In this document: one piece after another, positions 1 through 50,825 of the stretch
Layout: each line of letters opens with the position of its first letter
Numbering within the stretch: the stretch's first letter is position 1
Assembly: GCA_030141605.1 (NCBI GenBank)
Contig: JAQGDQ010000816.1
Coordinates: 1-64,000 of the forward strand
Source of the DNA: Tubiluchus corallicola
Lineage: Eukaryota > Priapulida > Priapulimorpha > Priapulimorphida > Tubiluchidae
Direction: 5' to 3'
Length of the DNA stretch: 64,000 bases
The notes under the pieces: model-generated
Databases searched by the model: none
The model's input: only the letters and a program-made list of their open reading frames with translations
What the model was told of the DNA's origin: nothing
Position numbers and translations under genes: made by a program

Positions 1-96
1 TTGCAATTTGTCATTCTCATCCCTGTATATTAAAATAAAACTCTAAGAAGCTTGTGTGTAATGGATAATTGCAAAGAAATAATCTCGTTACTGCAG

Positions 97-37318
<37,222 letters not shown>

Positions 37319-37766
37319 ATGACGCAAACAAGTTCGTCTCGTTTCGTTCTCCTAGCAACAGGCCTATTCAGCTAGTCTAGTTAATTCTTAAATGTGATGA
37401 TAGTGAAATATAGATTTGCACATGCGTGTAAGCATTTGCTATATCTTAAATCGTAGAAAACTAAATGTTATGTATCCAAAATGTTACTTGCAGTAGTGTA
37501 ATTTATTTGCACAGTATCTTTGTTGTTGTTACTGTTACAGTCACCGTACATTAATAATTTAAATGTATTGGAACTTGAAAGTATTACACGTCATTGGTAT
37601 GACCATGAGTTATTACTATTATTGTTGTTTTATGATGAGAATGACTTCCAGCTATTTTATGGGATAAAAACAAAAAATGATTGATATTTAAGAAATTCTT
37701 GGTATCTACTTCACATGTGTGAAACATAACTTAACAAGATCCTTGATCATTTCGAACGATAAATTA

Positions 37767-38135
37767 CAGAAACATTTTGGGTATTAGATGGCCAAAGAAA
37801 ATTTCAAACAAAGATCTATATGAAAAAATAAAAGAAGAACCTTGGACAAGAAAAATAAAAAGATGCCGTTTAAGATGGATTGGGTATATGCTTAGATTAC
37901 CTGATGATGTTCCAGTGAAGATAGCTCTTCAACAAGCCATAGAACCAGCTAAAAAACCTGCAGGAGGACAAATGTTAACATATTTAGATTTTGCACAGAA
38001 ATATTTAAACACTTCAGCATTGATCCTTAGAAATAAATGCACTTGGTGCATTGCGGCGTGTAGGGAGTCCTGGCATCCCAGGTGAACAGAATCATGTCCT
38101 TGGACGTGTGATTCATTGGATGATGACGAAGTGAT
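37767..38135 (+). pseudogene. LINE polymerase C-terminal fragment (RTE/CR1-like)
   Basis: 37777-38085 reads GIRWPKKISNKDLYEKIKEE, RCRLRWIGYMLRLPDDVPVK and CTWCIAACRESWHPR, the RRLRW-GH--R-P-D pattern at the end of many non-LTR polymerases. It lies in the V-ATPase 3' flank, same strand, 5'-truncated, with a GATGATGACGAAG tail. Confidence 0.85.
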
Positions 38136-38371
38136 GTACGAAAACTCGAAGACATTTGGCGATGCATTGATTATTTGCAGTTTTCTGACCTTCTTTCAAA
38201 AGGTTCATTTATACATGTTAGAGCTAAAAGGGTAAAATTCATTCTCTTTTTAAAATGCTACTAGAACATCTCTGTGTCATTAGAAGACTGTGAGATGAAG
38301 TTCCTGCTATTGAAATGTTCTAAGAAGACTGTTTAAGCGTGTAATCTAAACAAGTAAATTTAATTTAAAAG

Positions 38372-38377
38372 AATAAA
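38372..38377 (+). promoter_or_regulatory. candidate poly(A) signal of V-ATPase gene
   Basis: AATAAA is about 1.05 kb after the stop. A second AATAAA is at 38680. Either would put the LINE fragment 37767-38135 inside the 3' UTR; an earlier non-canonical site is also possible. Confidence 0.35.
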
Positions 38378-38778
38378 AGCTATTTAGTGTAGAGCTTTGT
38401 ATAACCGGATTAGTAACTTCAAAGTCTGCATTTTGAATTTGACTTTGTGTTTGCTTTGCATATGCTTTGAACTCTTCTCGCATTTTGACATAATTTGTAG
38501 CGCGCAGAAAGTCGACGTTCTAGACTTGTTGAATGTATGGAAACATTAGAACAACCATGTAAAAAACTCTGTGTTTATAAAAAGATGCCAACCAATGTTA
38601 CAGAAGATATTTAGTTATAGTACTAAAAGCTGTGCTGAAAGGTAAAATTGTGTTGTTGACCTCAATACATTAAGATTAAAATAAATTCAGATGTTGTAAA
38701 GAAGTTAACTGTGTTTGGTCGTTTAGTTGTCTAGCTAGTCATTTTTTATTTTGTTTACTATAATTTCATGTATTACAC

Positions 38779-39192
38779 CAGGGATCTTCAGTGATCATTT
38801 TTGACCCTTGGGAATCGATGGGACTATCCAAGGGGTCAATAAACGCCTGGACAGTTTGTAGTTTTGGGGTCGAAAGCCAACATTTGTATAAGAAATAAAA
38901 AAACACGAAATACAAATTGCTGATACACATGTTTCTAATTTTGTTTCCCTTCCCTGAGCTTCCTTAGAGATACAGGGAGAGTGGATACAGAACAACAATG
39001 CCGCAGGCCTTGGCATGTAGTTTACTGATGTATATGCAAGCAGGGTTTGGTATGCAGTTTCCCTCACTAGTGTATATGGAAACTGCACATATACTTCGTT
39101 ATTATTAATTATTTTTTGTACATGCCTGGGGGTCGATGAGAAATCCAGTATTCCATGAAGGATTCAATGGTCTAAAAAATCCGGGACCCCTG
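38779..39192. mobile_element. hAT-like element
   Basis: It begins CAGGGATCTTCAGTGATC and ends CGGGACCCCTG. The flanks TATTACAC and AATTATGC match in only 5 of 8, so the duplication is weak. Word content (GGGGTCGATG, CCGGGACCCC) resembles hAT relicts. Confidence 0.6.
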
Positions 39193-40261
39193 AATTATGC
39201 AATTCTACTATCAATCATTAAGTGAAGGTCTATTATTTTGACTCATTTTTAGCAACCACATGAGATTATGAAAGCGAAAAAAAACATTAATGGTAGGTGC
39301 AAACTGATTGATACTTTGCGTACACTGCTTGTCATAGCAACATTATGGTGGTAAAGCCTGATTGTAGTTTGGACAAAACTTGGTGCACTTAGCAGACTTC
39401 CAGCATTAGTTGCACAGACAATTGTTATGATCAGAATTTAACTGTACTTAGACCAACTCGGAAACTTAATGCATTGACACAGCGTGCCTGAAATTTAGAA
39501 AATTCAAGTGATCAACGTTTTAAGCATGTCAGTAACAGTAAGCCTACAGAGATTATTCTGCTGATGTAATGACAAAGACACAATGGTAGTATAGCACTAT
39601 TTTCAGTATGAACGAACATAACAAGTTAAAATAAGATTACCAAAATCTTCAATTTCCACAAAGCAAGAATGCATTGTGCAATGAACCAGTCGCTGCAGAT
39701 AATCGAAATCGCAAAAGCAACATACAAGAAGCTGTGACTGATAAACAAAGATTGATGCTACTGATTTGTTGTTTTGTACCTGTCTGAAGGCAGATTTCTT
39801 TTGTTTTAGAATTCTCCCTGCCCAATGTCTACAATAGACGTGATGATGATGAGTAACTGATAAAAGTGTGTCACGTTGTCTTTAAATTCGTCACGTGACA
39901 ACACCCACAAACATGATGGCGATACGAACTGTAGTGTAGACCTGTGAATACAACGTAATTATTGGTAATTATACACTAAATATATGAGTAAATTACCACG
40001 AGATTAGCGGAAACATTCACTGGTGACGTGAGAATAATGACCTACGAGCCCAGAAACGAGTAATAACCTAGAAAAAACTAGGGGGTGCGAAAGTGTAATG
40101 GCGCCGAAATTAAGTCTTAACGTAAGAGTTCGATTATTTAATGCTTATGTTACCAGCAAATTTATGTAGAACAGTGAAACTTGAGAATGCTCAGACCAAG
40201 CAGACGTAGCTACATCGTTTGATAATTTGTATCAGCATCAATTTGCAACAGGTGTTTTTGA
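39193..40261. other. intergenic DNA upstream of the BTB-Kelch gene
   Basis: It should contain the promoter of the downstream gene. I see no TATA box at a convincing distance and no CpG-rich block. Confidence 0.4.
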
Positions 40262-40513
40262 ATGGCTGATATGGAAACTGAGGAGGCAGCCGCAGCACAT
40301 GAAGGTAGTCACAAGAAGAAGGTGAGCAGTAGCCATAAAGCTGTACAGACTGATGAGAATGGAGATGAGAAGGTTAAAACTGCTAAATCTACCGTTGTGA
40401 GCAAGGCTGTTATACCAGCACCCGATTGTTCTGAATGCGGCGTTCAGACCGACGTTGGCGGATTGGATGTGTCGTTAAAAGTGGGGAATTCGACAATAAA
40501 ATGCTGCAAAAAG
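40262..40513 (+). CDS. BTB-Kelch gene, exon 1
   Basis: It is 84 codons from ATG; donor gtaatt at 40514. It encodes a Lys/Ser/Glu-rich tail with HKAVQTDE (residues 25-32) and ECGVQTDV (58-65), then the first BTB strand LDVSLKVGNSTIKCCKK. A second in-frame ATG is at codon 4 and has G at -3, so either could serve as start. Confidence 0.9.
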
Positions 40514-43500
40514 GTAATTTTAAGTAAAGTGTATCAGTTTGTCGCAGAGTTTGATAATGTTTCTGTCACCTTGTTGCAGGCTAGTTGTATTAATTATTGG
40601 TTTCTTTCTGTTTCATCGCTTATTTTGTGTAAGTTTATCTTCTATTTGACGGATCATTTTATATCGTAATTGGCGATGGGCGATTTTGAAATTTTCTAAT
40701 TCGATTACAATCTTGTTCTTGTAATTTGATATCTCAATCAATCCTTTGCGTTATTTTTTTTAGTGCTTTAGCCATATTTTTCAAACATTGCAGCACTGAA
40801 ATATAGCCTATAAAGTTCTTCGGGGCTTTCGTCGCTGTGTGCCATTTTCGTACTGGCAAACAATTTTTAATTACTCCATTCATTAACTACTCTATTACTA
40901 TGTCAACTAAACATGTCACATCAAAATGAATAAGAAGCCCCAGTTTGCAACACTGTGGTTTGCAATTGTGCACATCGTGTAAGGTGAGAAAAACGAAGAA
41001 AAAATGCAAGAATTTCGTTTATTTGTAATAAAGCACTGCATTTTAGTCAGTGTGCAACACGTGTATTTTACTCTCGATTAACTGAATTACTGTTCAATTG
41101 CCGATTATGTCGATTTATACATGACTGTAATTTCGATTAATCTGTTAATTGCCCATCACTAAGCTTCATTGTATCTGAGTAAGTAGTTTAAGACATTGTC
41201 TTGACTATGCATCAACATGCCGCTGTTGTGGAGATATACGAAGTAGTTTTATTTGGTATTGTCTTGGACATTTCGCCTCAGTTTTCAATGTTTCCTACAT
41301 TCAATTGGTGTCGTTTAACCATTGTTAACAGGTAGTCGCCAACTTACGATCTGTGCAACTTATGACTGTTTGACTTGACGACCTGAGCACAACTTGATTA
41401 ATTAATATTTCCTTCTATTTTTAAGTAAATTAACTTTAAATCACTAGCGGTTTCAGTAAGTTCATCTGTAGGAGCTGCTATATTTAGTGCGCGCACGCAT
41501 ATCGTCTTACGTTACGTGTAAGGGCACATCACTAGAACATACGGGATTTCTCCTTTCCTGTCGTTATGTACACTACTTTTCCTTCTAGTAATATTTCACT
41601 TGAAATAGGTTATAATGTGTTTTCCTTCAGTTACTTAGGTATGCCAGGTTATGTTCAACTAAAAATGGGTTTTTGATTAGAGCAGCTAGGTTCTATAAAG
41701 TTATGTCAAATAGGGTTACTCTATGACGAGTCTTCTTCAATCTTGTGAAATTGTTTTTAAAAGTCGCTGTTTTCTTTTATTTAAGTTTGGTTGGTATTCG
41801 GTTAAGCAAGTGCCTGTCGCCTTGATGTGATTTTGGTGATGAGAAACTTGTCTAGCCTTTTCTCACTTTGCGGTCATGTTGTGGGAGCCCCTTCTCTTTC
41901 TTTGTCATTGCTGCAGTTGGTTTAAGTTGCTGTTCTGTGTGTCTTTGCTTTGTATTATGTGTTATGTCTGTAGTTATCACTTTAACATCTAAGATTGGCC
42001 AGTCAATGTGTTATGTGTTATGTCTGTAGTTATCACTTTAACATCTAAGTTTGGACAGTCAGTGTATTATGTGTTACGTCTGTAATTATAACTTTAACAT
42101 CTAAGTTTGGGCAGTCAATGTATTATGTGTTACGTCTGTAATTATCACTTTAACATCTAAGATTGGGCAGTCAATGTATTATGTGTTATGTCTGTAGTTA
42201 TCACTTTAACATCTAAGATTGGGCAGTCATTGTATTATGTGTTATGTCTGTAGTTATCACTTTAACATCTAAGATTGGGCAGTCAATGTGTTGTGTTATG
42301 TCTGTAGTTATAACTTTAACATCTAAGGTTGGACAGTCAATGTATTATGTGTTATGTCTGTAGTTATCACTTTAACATCTAAGATTGGGCAGTCATTGTA
42401 TTATGTTATGTCTGTAGTTATCACTTTAACATCTAAGGTTGGGCAGTCATTGTGACTGGGTCCCCGCCGGGAGAGTTTGAAGATAGTGAGTAGGGACTGA
42501 AAGAATCTCACCTGTCGACCCTTTTCCTTTGGTGGTAATTTTGTACGCGTGTGCCATAGTAAATTGTATGATTTGCAGTTGTTTGTGTGTGTGATGTTGA
42601 TGTCATTTGAATTTAATTCTAAATCATCTTACAACGAATGGCCGGAACCGATTGTGGTCATAAGTCAATTACCTGTATACCTGTAGTGTGCCATTGTTTA
42701 TTGATGATGACTTTAAAAGTTCATAAACAATCAGTAGGAGGTTTATCCGCAGCATATAATCAAGACGACACTGTAGTTTTATTTTGCATTTTCAGGCACT
42801 AAGCGTCGCTAGTGCATACTTTGATGCCATGTTTTCGGTGGAGATGAAGGAAAATCAAACTCAAGAAGTACGCCTAGAGGGCATCTCATACTCCACTTTA
42901 GCCACTCTTGTAGAATATGCATATCTACATTACTACGATCACCTGGATTCAAGAGTATCAACTTTAAATGTAAGTAATGAGAATGAGCATGTAACATGCG
43001 GTGTATTCATGCAATATTTCAAACTTCACTTTACTTTCTACTGTTGTAGTTCTTTCCCTGGGCTTGCTCTACCATTAGTCGAACTAATCAAATTTCGAAA
43101 ATAATTCTTTAACTTTTAAGTTTAAGATAAGTAGTAACACAATATAGGTGTAATTGCTGAAAGGAAGGCAGGTGATTTTTCATATACCACTCCATGTTTA
43201 AGTACAGTAATAGCATACATTTTAACACCAATAATACTGTAAAAGTGTTTCTGATAATTAAATAACAGATTAAAATCGCATTAACAATGGGCAGTCCAAC
43301 TAGTGATGACATCACAAACTAACATAATTTTCAACATCAAAAATATTCCACGAGCAAAAGCAGAAATTAAAGTAATTCAGTGTGTTGTACTTAAACTAGA
43401 GAAGTTTTAAGATTTCAAATTTACCACTGTGCACATGCATGAGCTGTTGAATGTGTGCAGTTTGTCACAAACTAACACATCTGGGTTGAGAGGTATGGCA

Positions 43501-46500
43501 CCTTTTTTGTGACGGGTTTCCGAAATGCAGGTGCTAGTGCTAGTGCATGTTTAACCAGCGAATGGCAAAATGCGTGTAACAGCGTAGAACTAGAGTGCCG
43601 CGAACGTGACATTGCGTTTGTGTGGTAATAATTCTTTGACATAAGTCATTTTTGAAAAAATTGTACGTTTTCTCTCAATGTATTAAAGAGTAGATTGTTT
43701 TTACTTACAATTTAAGGGCCCAGTTTTGCTTGAAGGTTCAGTTATTTTGGGTTATTTTTCAGCAGAATGCCATTCAAGAAACAAATGTTTCTGTCGGCTG
43801 TTGATGTAAAAGGAAAATGTAGTTTTTCAAAGTTTTGTTGTGCGCAGGAGCAGTTGTTGTAGGTCAAAGATTAGGGAGCAGGACGTCTTAACTATAACCG
43901 TCACCTGACATGTGTGTAGTTTATTTTGACGTACTGTTTAACATTGGGTCCGGTATTTCCTTTAAAGTACAAGAAAATGACCGACCAAAGTATGCCCCAG
44001 AAAATTCGCAATAAAAAGTTATATCACCTAAGTATAATCTTAAGCGAGTAAAATACTCACGTTTTCGCATTTACTCCAACTTTTGTAAAATATTTCAATA
44101 GCTGCCGTTAACGTTGGCGCAGACATGTTTCATTTAGTCCGCCAGTTGAAAAGCCAGAATGTGATTGATCACGTGGCATGACATCACTCGAACACAGTCG
44201 CAGTGAGTTCTGAGCACATGTACTATAAAGATTTGTGTTGTGGTTCTGTGACGCCATCTAATATGGCGCCGCTGTGACAGTCTCGTGGGAATATTTAAAA
44301 TGAAAACAAACAGGAAATTCTTTTAACGCAAGTACAATAAACGCTTAAGATTGACTCTAACCGTCACAATTCTTTAGCGAAAATTTTCAGAGACTTGCTT
44401 TAACTAGACCTTTTCTTGCCCTTTAAGTCGCCAGTTCATTGATGATGCTACAAGGTAAATCTCCCGCCCAACCAACATTCATTGTATAGTGCTAGATAAC
44501 TGTTTCTTACTGTAGACTGAGGCACTAAGCTTTAAGTCGCAAACATGCATAATTAACATTGTGTCAGAAATAAATGACACCTGGTAGAATAAGTAACTTT
44601 AACTTGATCAAAATTTTATCAGCTTATAATGGCAAACAAGTCGATGCACATATATTTGTGTCATGACCACTTTCTAGAGAAAATAACGATACTTAGCGCT
44701 TCAGTTAAGGTAAAAAAAATTTGGCACTAGAATGAGAAACTTGCATTAGGTAGGATTAAGAATTCTTCTTTAAAGTAAAGCATTTGTTGGTAAGTGAGGA
44801 ACAGGTGCAAAAAGATCGTCGACTTTAAAAAATGAATCCTTACTAAACGGGATGTGGTTAAGAATATTAATTTGTTTTTGATAATTCAACTGCGAAAGTG
44901 CTGACAGTGATATTGTTGTTTTTTTGCATTAGGAGGAGTGAATTTCAGTGCTAAAACTGATATGGAGTTTACATGAAGGTCGCACGGGTCGAATCTGTAT
45001 TACAAGCCCTATTGTTCACTATCGTGTGAAAATATGTCGTATCTAGTCAACTTCGGAAGAGGCTAGTCCCATTGTACCAGCTGTCAGACAAATAAGTTTC
45101 ACGCTGCGCTAGGCAACCGGAATATTCAGTAGGGTAGATTCCAGCTAATAATTTTGCTCCGCGTTACTTAAAGTGCTGCACAAATGCCTAAACATGTTAA
45201 ATGACCCTAAAAATGTTAAATGAGTTGTTGGCTTCCGTGATTAGGAGCTCAATGTATGTCCGGGACAGGTGTGAGACCCGGAATAAATATTAGCAGAAAA
45301 TTGTAGCCATGAGTGTTAAAGTGCAACTTTGGTGCCAAAAGACCAAAATTTTATATTTACAACTGGCCATTTCTTACAAATGACCGAGTTCCCCAATGCA
45401 CGCGAGTAGTGCTGAAACGAGCAAACTTAAACTACTAACGCGAAAATATTCTGCTTTATTGTCTGTGCTTCTCAGACCTCGGGTACATAATGTAACAGCT
45501 CAGCAGTATTGTCAGCTGCCGCAAAAGCCACCTAGTGGTGGATGAACGCCGCCTTTGTTATTAGTTTATTGGTTAGTGGCCGGATTGTGCATTGTTTTCG
45601 TGTAAAGTCAGTAAAAGTCTGCACAATTGAATTGTTGTTGCTGGTAAAGGTGTTCATCTATTGAGAATGTACACTTTATGATTTTTGTTTTGTTTTTCAG
45701 TTAAAGAAAATGGCAGATTGCCTGGTAAGTGTAGCTTTGTCGTTCAGTTGCAAACACAAGCATCTGTTATTGTTTATAGTAGTTCAGTGTTCCTGGTTTA
45801 GCAGAGAGTTTACGCTACAATCGCAGAATGCTTTGTCGTGATTGTAGTAGCGGAACTGAAGTCATCCTACAGTCACGATGATCGTAGATGGGAATCATTG
45901 CTGTGCTTGCAAACCAAAGTCGTCCGTAAGTTGGCATAGTCAAAGCATCAGCGTCTAGCATCAAATTATCAGGAAAATGTCCAAAAAATACTATAAATAT
46001 AATTTTATAACTCCTTATTCACTTTTCTGTCTAGAAACTAGTATTGCAATTGTAAAATTCTTGTATTTTCTAACTCCGGTTGTAGCTCGTGGAAGCAACC
46101 ATTTTGCTTCGGGTTTTTTCTTTTTACAAGACAAGATCTCCGTCAAGAAGAGCCATCTACGGATTTAAATGTAACTTCAATTTGCTCTTGTAAAATCCAC
46201 AGCAACCACACTTTCGTGCGGTTGCTAAGTGTTTTGTAGAGACACGACAAAAACAATGGCTGACTTTAACAGCATTTTTCTCAAGATTATGTTTTTCAGT
46301 GTGCAGCCTGCACCTTAACTTCAACGTGGATTATCTCAGCTTAGAAATAACGTAGAGCGATGAGCTTGGTATCAGAATGATCCTCATGAAATGGAGATTT
46401 GGGATATGTAAATAACTAGAAAAGCTTAATTGCCGACTTATGGTATTTTGCTATGCAAGCACACATTTGTATTGTAGTTACATTGTAAAGCACACCGCAT

Positions 46501-49500
46501 ACTGGCTAATTTATACTTTCGTAAAATTCAAACAGATTTTCCGGTCCTTAGGTGTTCGTGTTGTACATTGGTTACTCACCGTTACTGTATGTTTTTAGTA
46601 TTCCTTATATGAAATATGTATTGCAATGCTTCATTAATGTGTTTTATTTTCTTGAACAGATCACAGACTCCAATATTCAGGATCTGCTGCAAGCTTCATG
46701 TAGGTTCCAGTTTACGAAAATGATTTCTTACTGCGAAGTGTACATGATGCATCACATCGACAGCGACAATTGCCTCAGCATTTTATCGTGGGCGGTTCCA
46801 CTTAACCTTACCAAGCTGCGGAAGAAAGCGTTCGGCTATGCGCTGTGGAACTTTCATCAAGTGTTCTCTTCGCCAGAGTTTCTAAACTTGCCTTACGACA
46901 TCGTTCATCAGTACTTGTCGCATGATTGGCTGAACTTAGACAGTGTGCGGCAGCATGCTGACGACGTTTGTCCGCACGGCGAATTTGCAGTGTTCGAAGC
47001 GGCGTTGAACTGGTCTTCGCATTCGCCCGATAGGACGTTGTTCTTCTGCGACCTGTTAGAATGTGTGAGATTTGATTATACCATGAGCGAACACGTGCGA
47101 CACATACAAAAACTGCCACTCGTAAGTAATTGTGAAAAATGTACGACGTACATGAGTGGGAAAGAGCCTTGCATGAGACAGCAACATGGATTGGAAGATA
47201 AACAGCCGCGATCGGTAAGTTTATTTTAGTTCGTTTCTCCGTAACGTTTCAGGAATGAATTTATGTATAAAAACATGTGTATAAACACAAATAGAGTAAA
47301 AATGTGTTAATTAAGTAAATTTAATGTCAATGAAATAGGGTAACCTAGCCACGGGGGGGGGGGTGGGCAAGCCAGCCCAACTCAGTGCTGGTCCCAAGCC
47401 CGGATAAATAGGGAGGGTTAGGGTCAGGAAGGGCATCCTCCTGAAAAAACTGCTCCAAAACCTTCTATGAATGAGTCGGTGAGTGCAAAGAAGTGGTCAG
47501 ACCCGCTCTAATCTATGGGCTGGAAGCAGCTTCTCTAGCTGAAGACCGAAGAGAAGAAAATGGGTGTGCTGGAGATGAGGATGTTGAGATGGATGGTGGG
47601 AATAACAAGAAGAGATAAAATTAGAAATAATAATATCAGAGGAACAGTAAAAGTAGTGGAAGCCTCGCAAGATTGCGATGGTATGGACACCCGAAAAGAA
47701 GAGTCGGTGAAGATCTTGTGGGAAGGGAAGACATAAATGAAGAGATGGTCAACAACAAGAATGCGTGGAGAAGACTCATTCACAACGGCTACCCCGTATA
47801 GGGAAAAGCTAGGAAGAAGAAGAAGAATGTCAATGAAATACGGTAGTGAATTGACTGAAAAGTCATCAAGTCACTTACGTTTAATTTGGCAACGAGATAG
47901 GTAATTTGCGTTCTGGTTAACGTGGCAGATTAAATAATGATGTGAAATTGTTTGTTAAATAATTGTACATAATTATTATCTGTTTAACTGATTGACCAGG
48001 AAATAAATGATTAAGTTTTATGTTTTGCTACACGTTCGGACATGCGCGTTTTCTGTCTCTAGTTTCTTCTCTGACGGCAAACTCTTTTGTGAATTGCCTT
48101 GTGAGTTACTGTTGGCAAGGTATTTTAAACTCTCCCGCACTTGCTATGAGTTGACTTATTGTCTAATGTGAACGTCGCAGTGAGTTACTCTCGACACTTC
48201 TCATGGCGAAATCAGAAGTGAGTGTCAGCTTGCGCTTTCTGTCGGAGAGTAACTCACAGCAAGTTTTGTTCTCTATTTTGAACATGCTTGCGAGTTACTA
48301 GGCAAGTTACTTGCAGTGCATAGAGAATTGAGTGCCAGCTCACGCTTTCTGGTGGACAGTAACTTGCAGCAAGTTTTGCTCTCTAGGTTGAACACATTTG
48401 CGAGTTACTCTGCAAGTTTACTTGGTGAGAAAACTCGTTAGTCTGAATGCACCGTTAGTGAATAACTGAACAATTAAATGTGAAATTTATTTGATACTGG
48501 ACAATGTGCGAATCTGTTATTCATTTTGTATCAATTAAAGCAATTGTACTTAGATGCTCAAATTTTGATACATTATAATTTATATTGTATTTCAGAGAGT
48601 GTCAGGTTTTACATATTAGTGGAAGTTTTTTTATTTTCTGTGGCAATAATTACTTGTTTGTTGTTTTTTCACTAGCACTAAACTCAGGCATTTGGGTTCA
48701 ATTCTGACTGATCACTTTTTAGGACAACATTTTATTTATTCTTTTAGATAAAAAGTTAGTTTAAAGCAAAATTAGGGGTGAAATAAATGTGTTTTTTGCC
48801 AATTTTTTATTGTAATTTGGTGTCTTGGCTTTTTTTCTAAATTATGTGTCTAATTTGTGTTGCAACAAGAATTAGCCACGGGTTACTTATACAAGTCGGA
48901 CCAGTGCAACATGCTCACTGACTCTGGCAGCTCCTGCAGCCAACCTGGTGCCAAACTTATCGCTCCACTTTCCTTTGGACTACACCAGGGAGGAAGAGAG
49001 GGGGTTCCTGTTGTCTCGGCAACTCAGGATCTCCATACACCTTACCCAGGCGTGTGCCCTGGAGAGGCCACTCCAGTTCAATCCTGTTCGCTCAGCCACA
49101 GTCAACACTGCAGCTCCATCAATGTGATCAATAGCTGACTCTCTTGGCGCACATTCCATTGTCTTCCGAGACAGAAGGATGCCAACAACTTATAGTAGAA
49201 TTTATTATACATAGCTGTCCGAGTCATTGTTATGAATACTAAAATTATGTAGCATTTTTGCAATAGTTAGGTTTGATTCTGTGCTTAAAAATATCTTACT
49301 TAATATGGGTTAGTGGGCTGCAGTTCTCAAAAAAAATTACTGTATGTTATACAAACTTCATACTTGTAGTGACAAGCAAAATTCTTTTTTAGCATCCCTA
49401 TGCTGTCTTGTTAACCCACGTTTCTGATGTCGAGCAGAAGAAGCAAAGTCAGAGGACAGACGAAGAAGAAGAAGAAGTTCCATGCAAGCGGAAACGAACG

Positions 49501-50648
49501 GTAACAGTGAATTTTTCTCTTACTTGTTCGTGAAATGTTGCCAAGATGAGATGTTTCAATGTGTAATATCAGTGCAAACAGTGTGCAACCATTGAGAGTT
49601 CGTCATTGTCAGTATTTTCTTCTCTTATATTTGTCACATTATGATTACTGATTGCTTTTGTTCATTTATTACATTCAAGACTTACTGCTCAAATTTTCTT
49701 CCTTTTGTTTTTGTTTTTTTGCATTCATGATTTAACTACATTTTCGTTCATTTGCTGCATTTTAGTTCACTCGCTGCATTTATGATTTAATCAGATTGCT
49801 TTACACACTTTACACAGTTTGTTGTATTTGCGCTATAAATATTATATTAGAGATAAATAAACCTTTTGAATTGAATTGAATTTACTTGCTGAGTATACTG
49901 TGGTTAAGAGACAGTGACAGTTTAGTAGGTTAGTAGTTTGTGTCATGCTGAATTAATAGTTTGCTAAACAATAAGCCGTTTCACAGTTCCAGTGATTGAT
50001 GAGGATTGTGAAGGGTAACTGTCAAATGTCAACGGTTAACTGTACGAGACGACAAATTTATGTACACTTGACAATGCCTCGCAGCCCATGCTACTGTAAC
50101 AGTAATAATTTTAATAGCTAGCTAGAACCTTACCACATTAATTTTTTCTAGTTCCCAAGCAAGGTCCTGCTAGTAAATCACTCTATGTGCAGATTAATGC
50201 ATAACTAAGTAAAGTTCACGTAAAACAGCTGAAGTAATTGAACTGATATGGTAGACGGCTTTGCTTCACTCGCATGTCATGTGACGGTTGTAGTTAAGAT
50301 GCATTCCTGTGGTACACTTAACCTTTGACCTACAACAACTGCGCATGAGCACAATGAAACTGTGAAAAGGCATATTGATGTCGGCTTGGGATTCAAAACT
50401 AAAGACTTGGAATTTGCGTACGAAGGATTTACTACAGACACTGGCTTCCACGCATTTTTGTGGTGGTTGTGAAACTAACTTGAAGTTTATTAGTTTGTTT
50501 GTTCATGTCTTTGTTTATTGTAACACCAACCAATCAGTACAAAGTAATATGCAAAAATATAGTGAAACAGTAATAGTACAGTGTACTAAGTAGGCCTAAG
50601 TACTGAATATACTGAGCAGCATATTTATCTTCTTTTTATTTATTATTA

Positions 50649-50688
<40 letters not shown>

Positions 50689-50740
50689 CATCATCATCAT
50701 CATCATCATCATCGTCATCATCATCATTATTACTATTATT

Positions 50741-50772
<32 letters not shown>

Positions 50773-50778
50773 TATTAC

Positions 50779-50825
<47 letters not shown>

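Noticed and set aside
37777-38085. A 102-codon frame that could be a small gene.
   Set aside because: The peptide is the C-terminus of a LINE polymerase and is 5'-truncated.
48857-49138. 93-codon frame in a GC-rich block as a Kelch exon.
   Set aside because: Exons 3 and 4 already join in phase without it, and the peptide has no BACK or Kelch character; likely transposon-derived.
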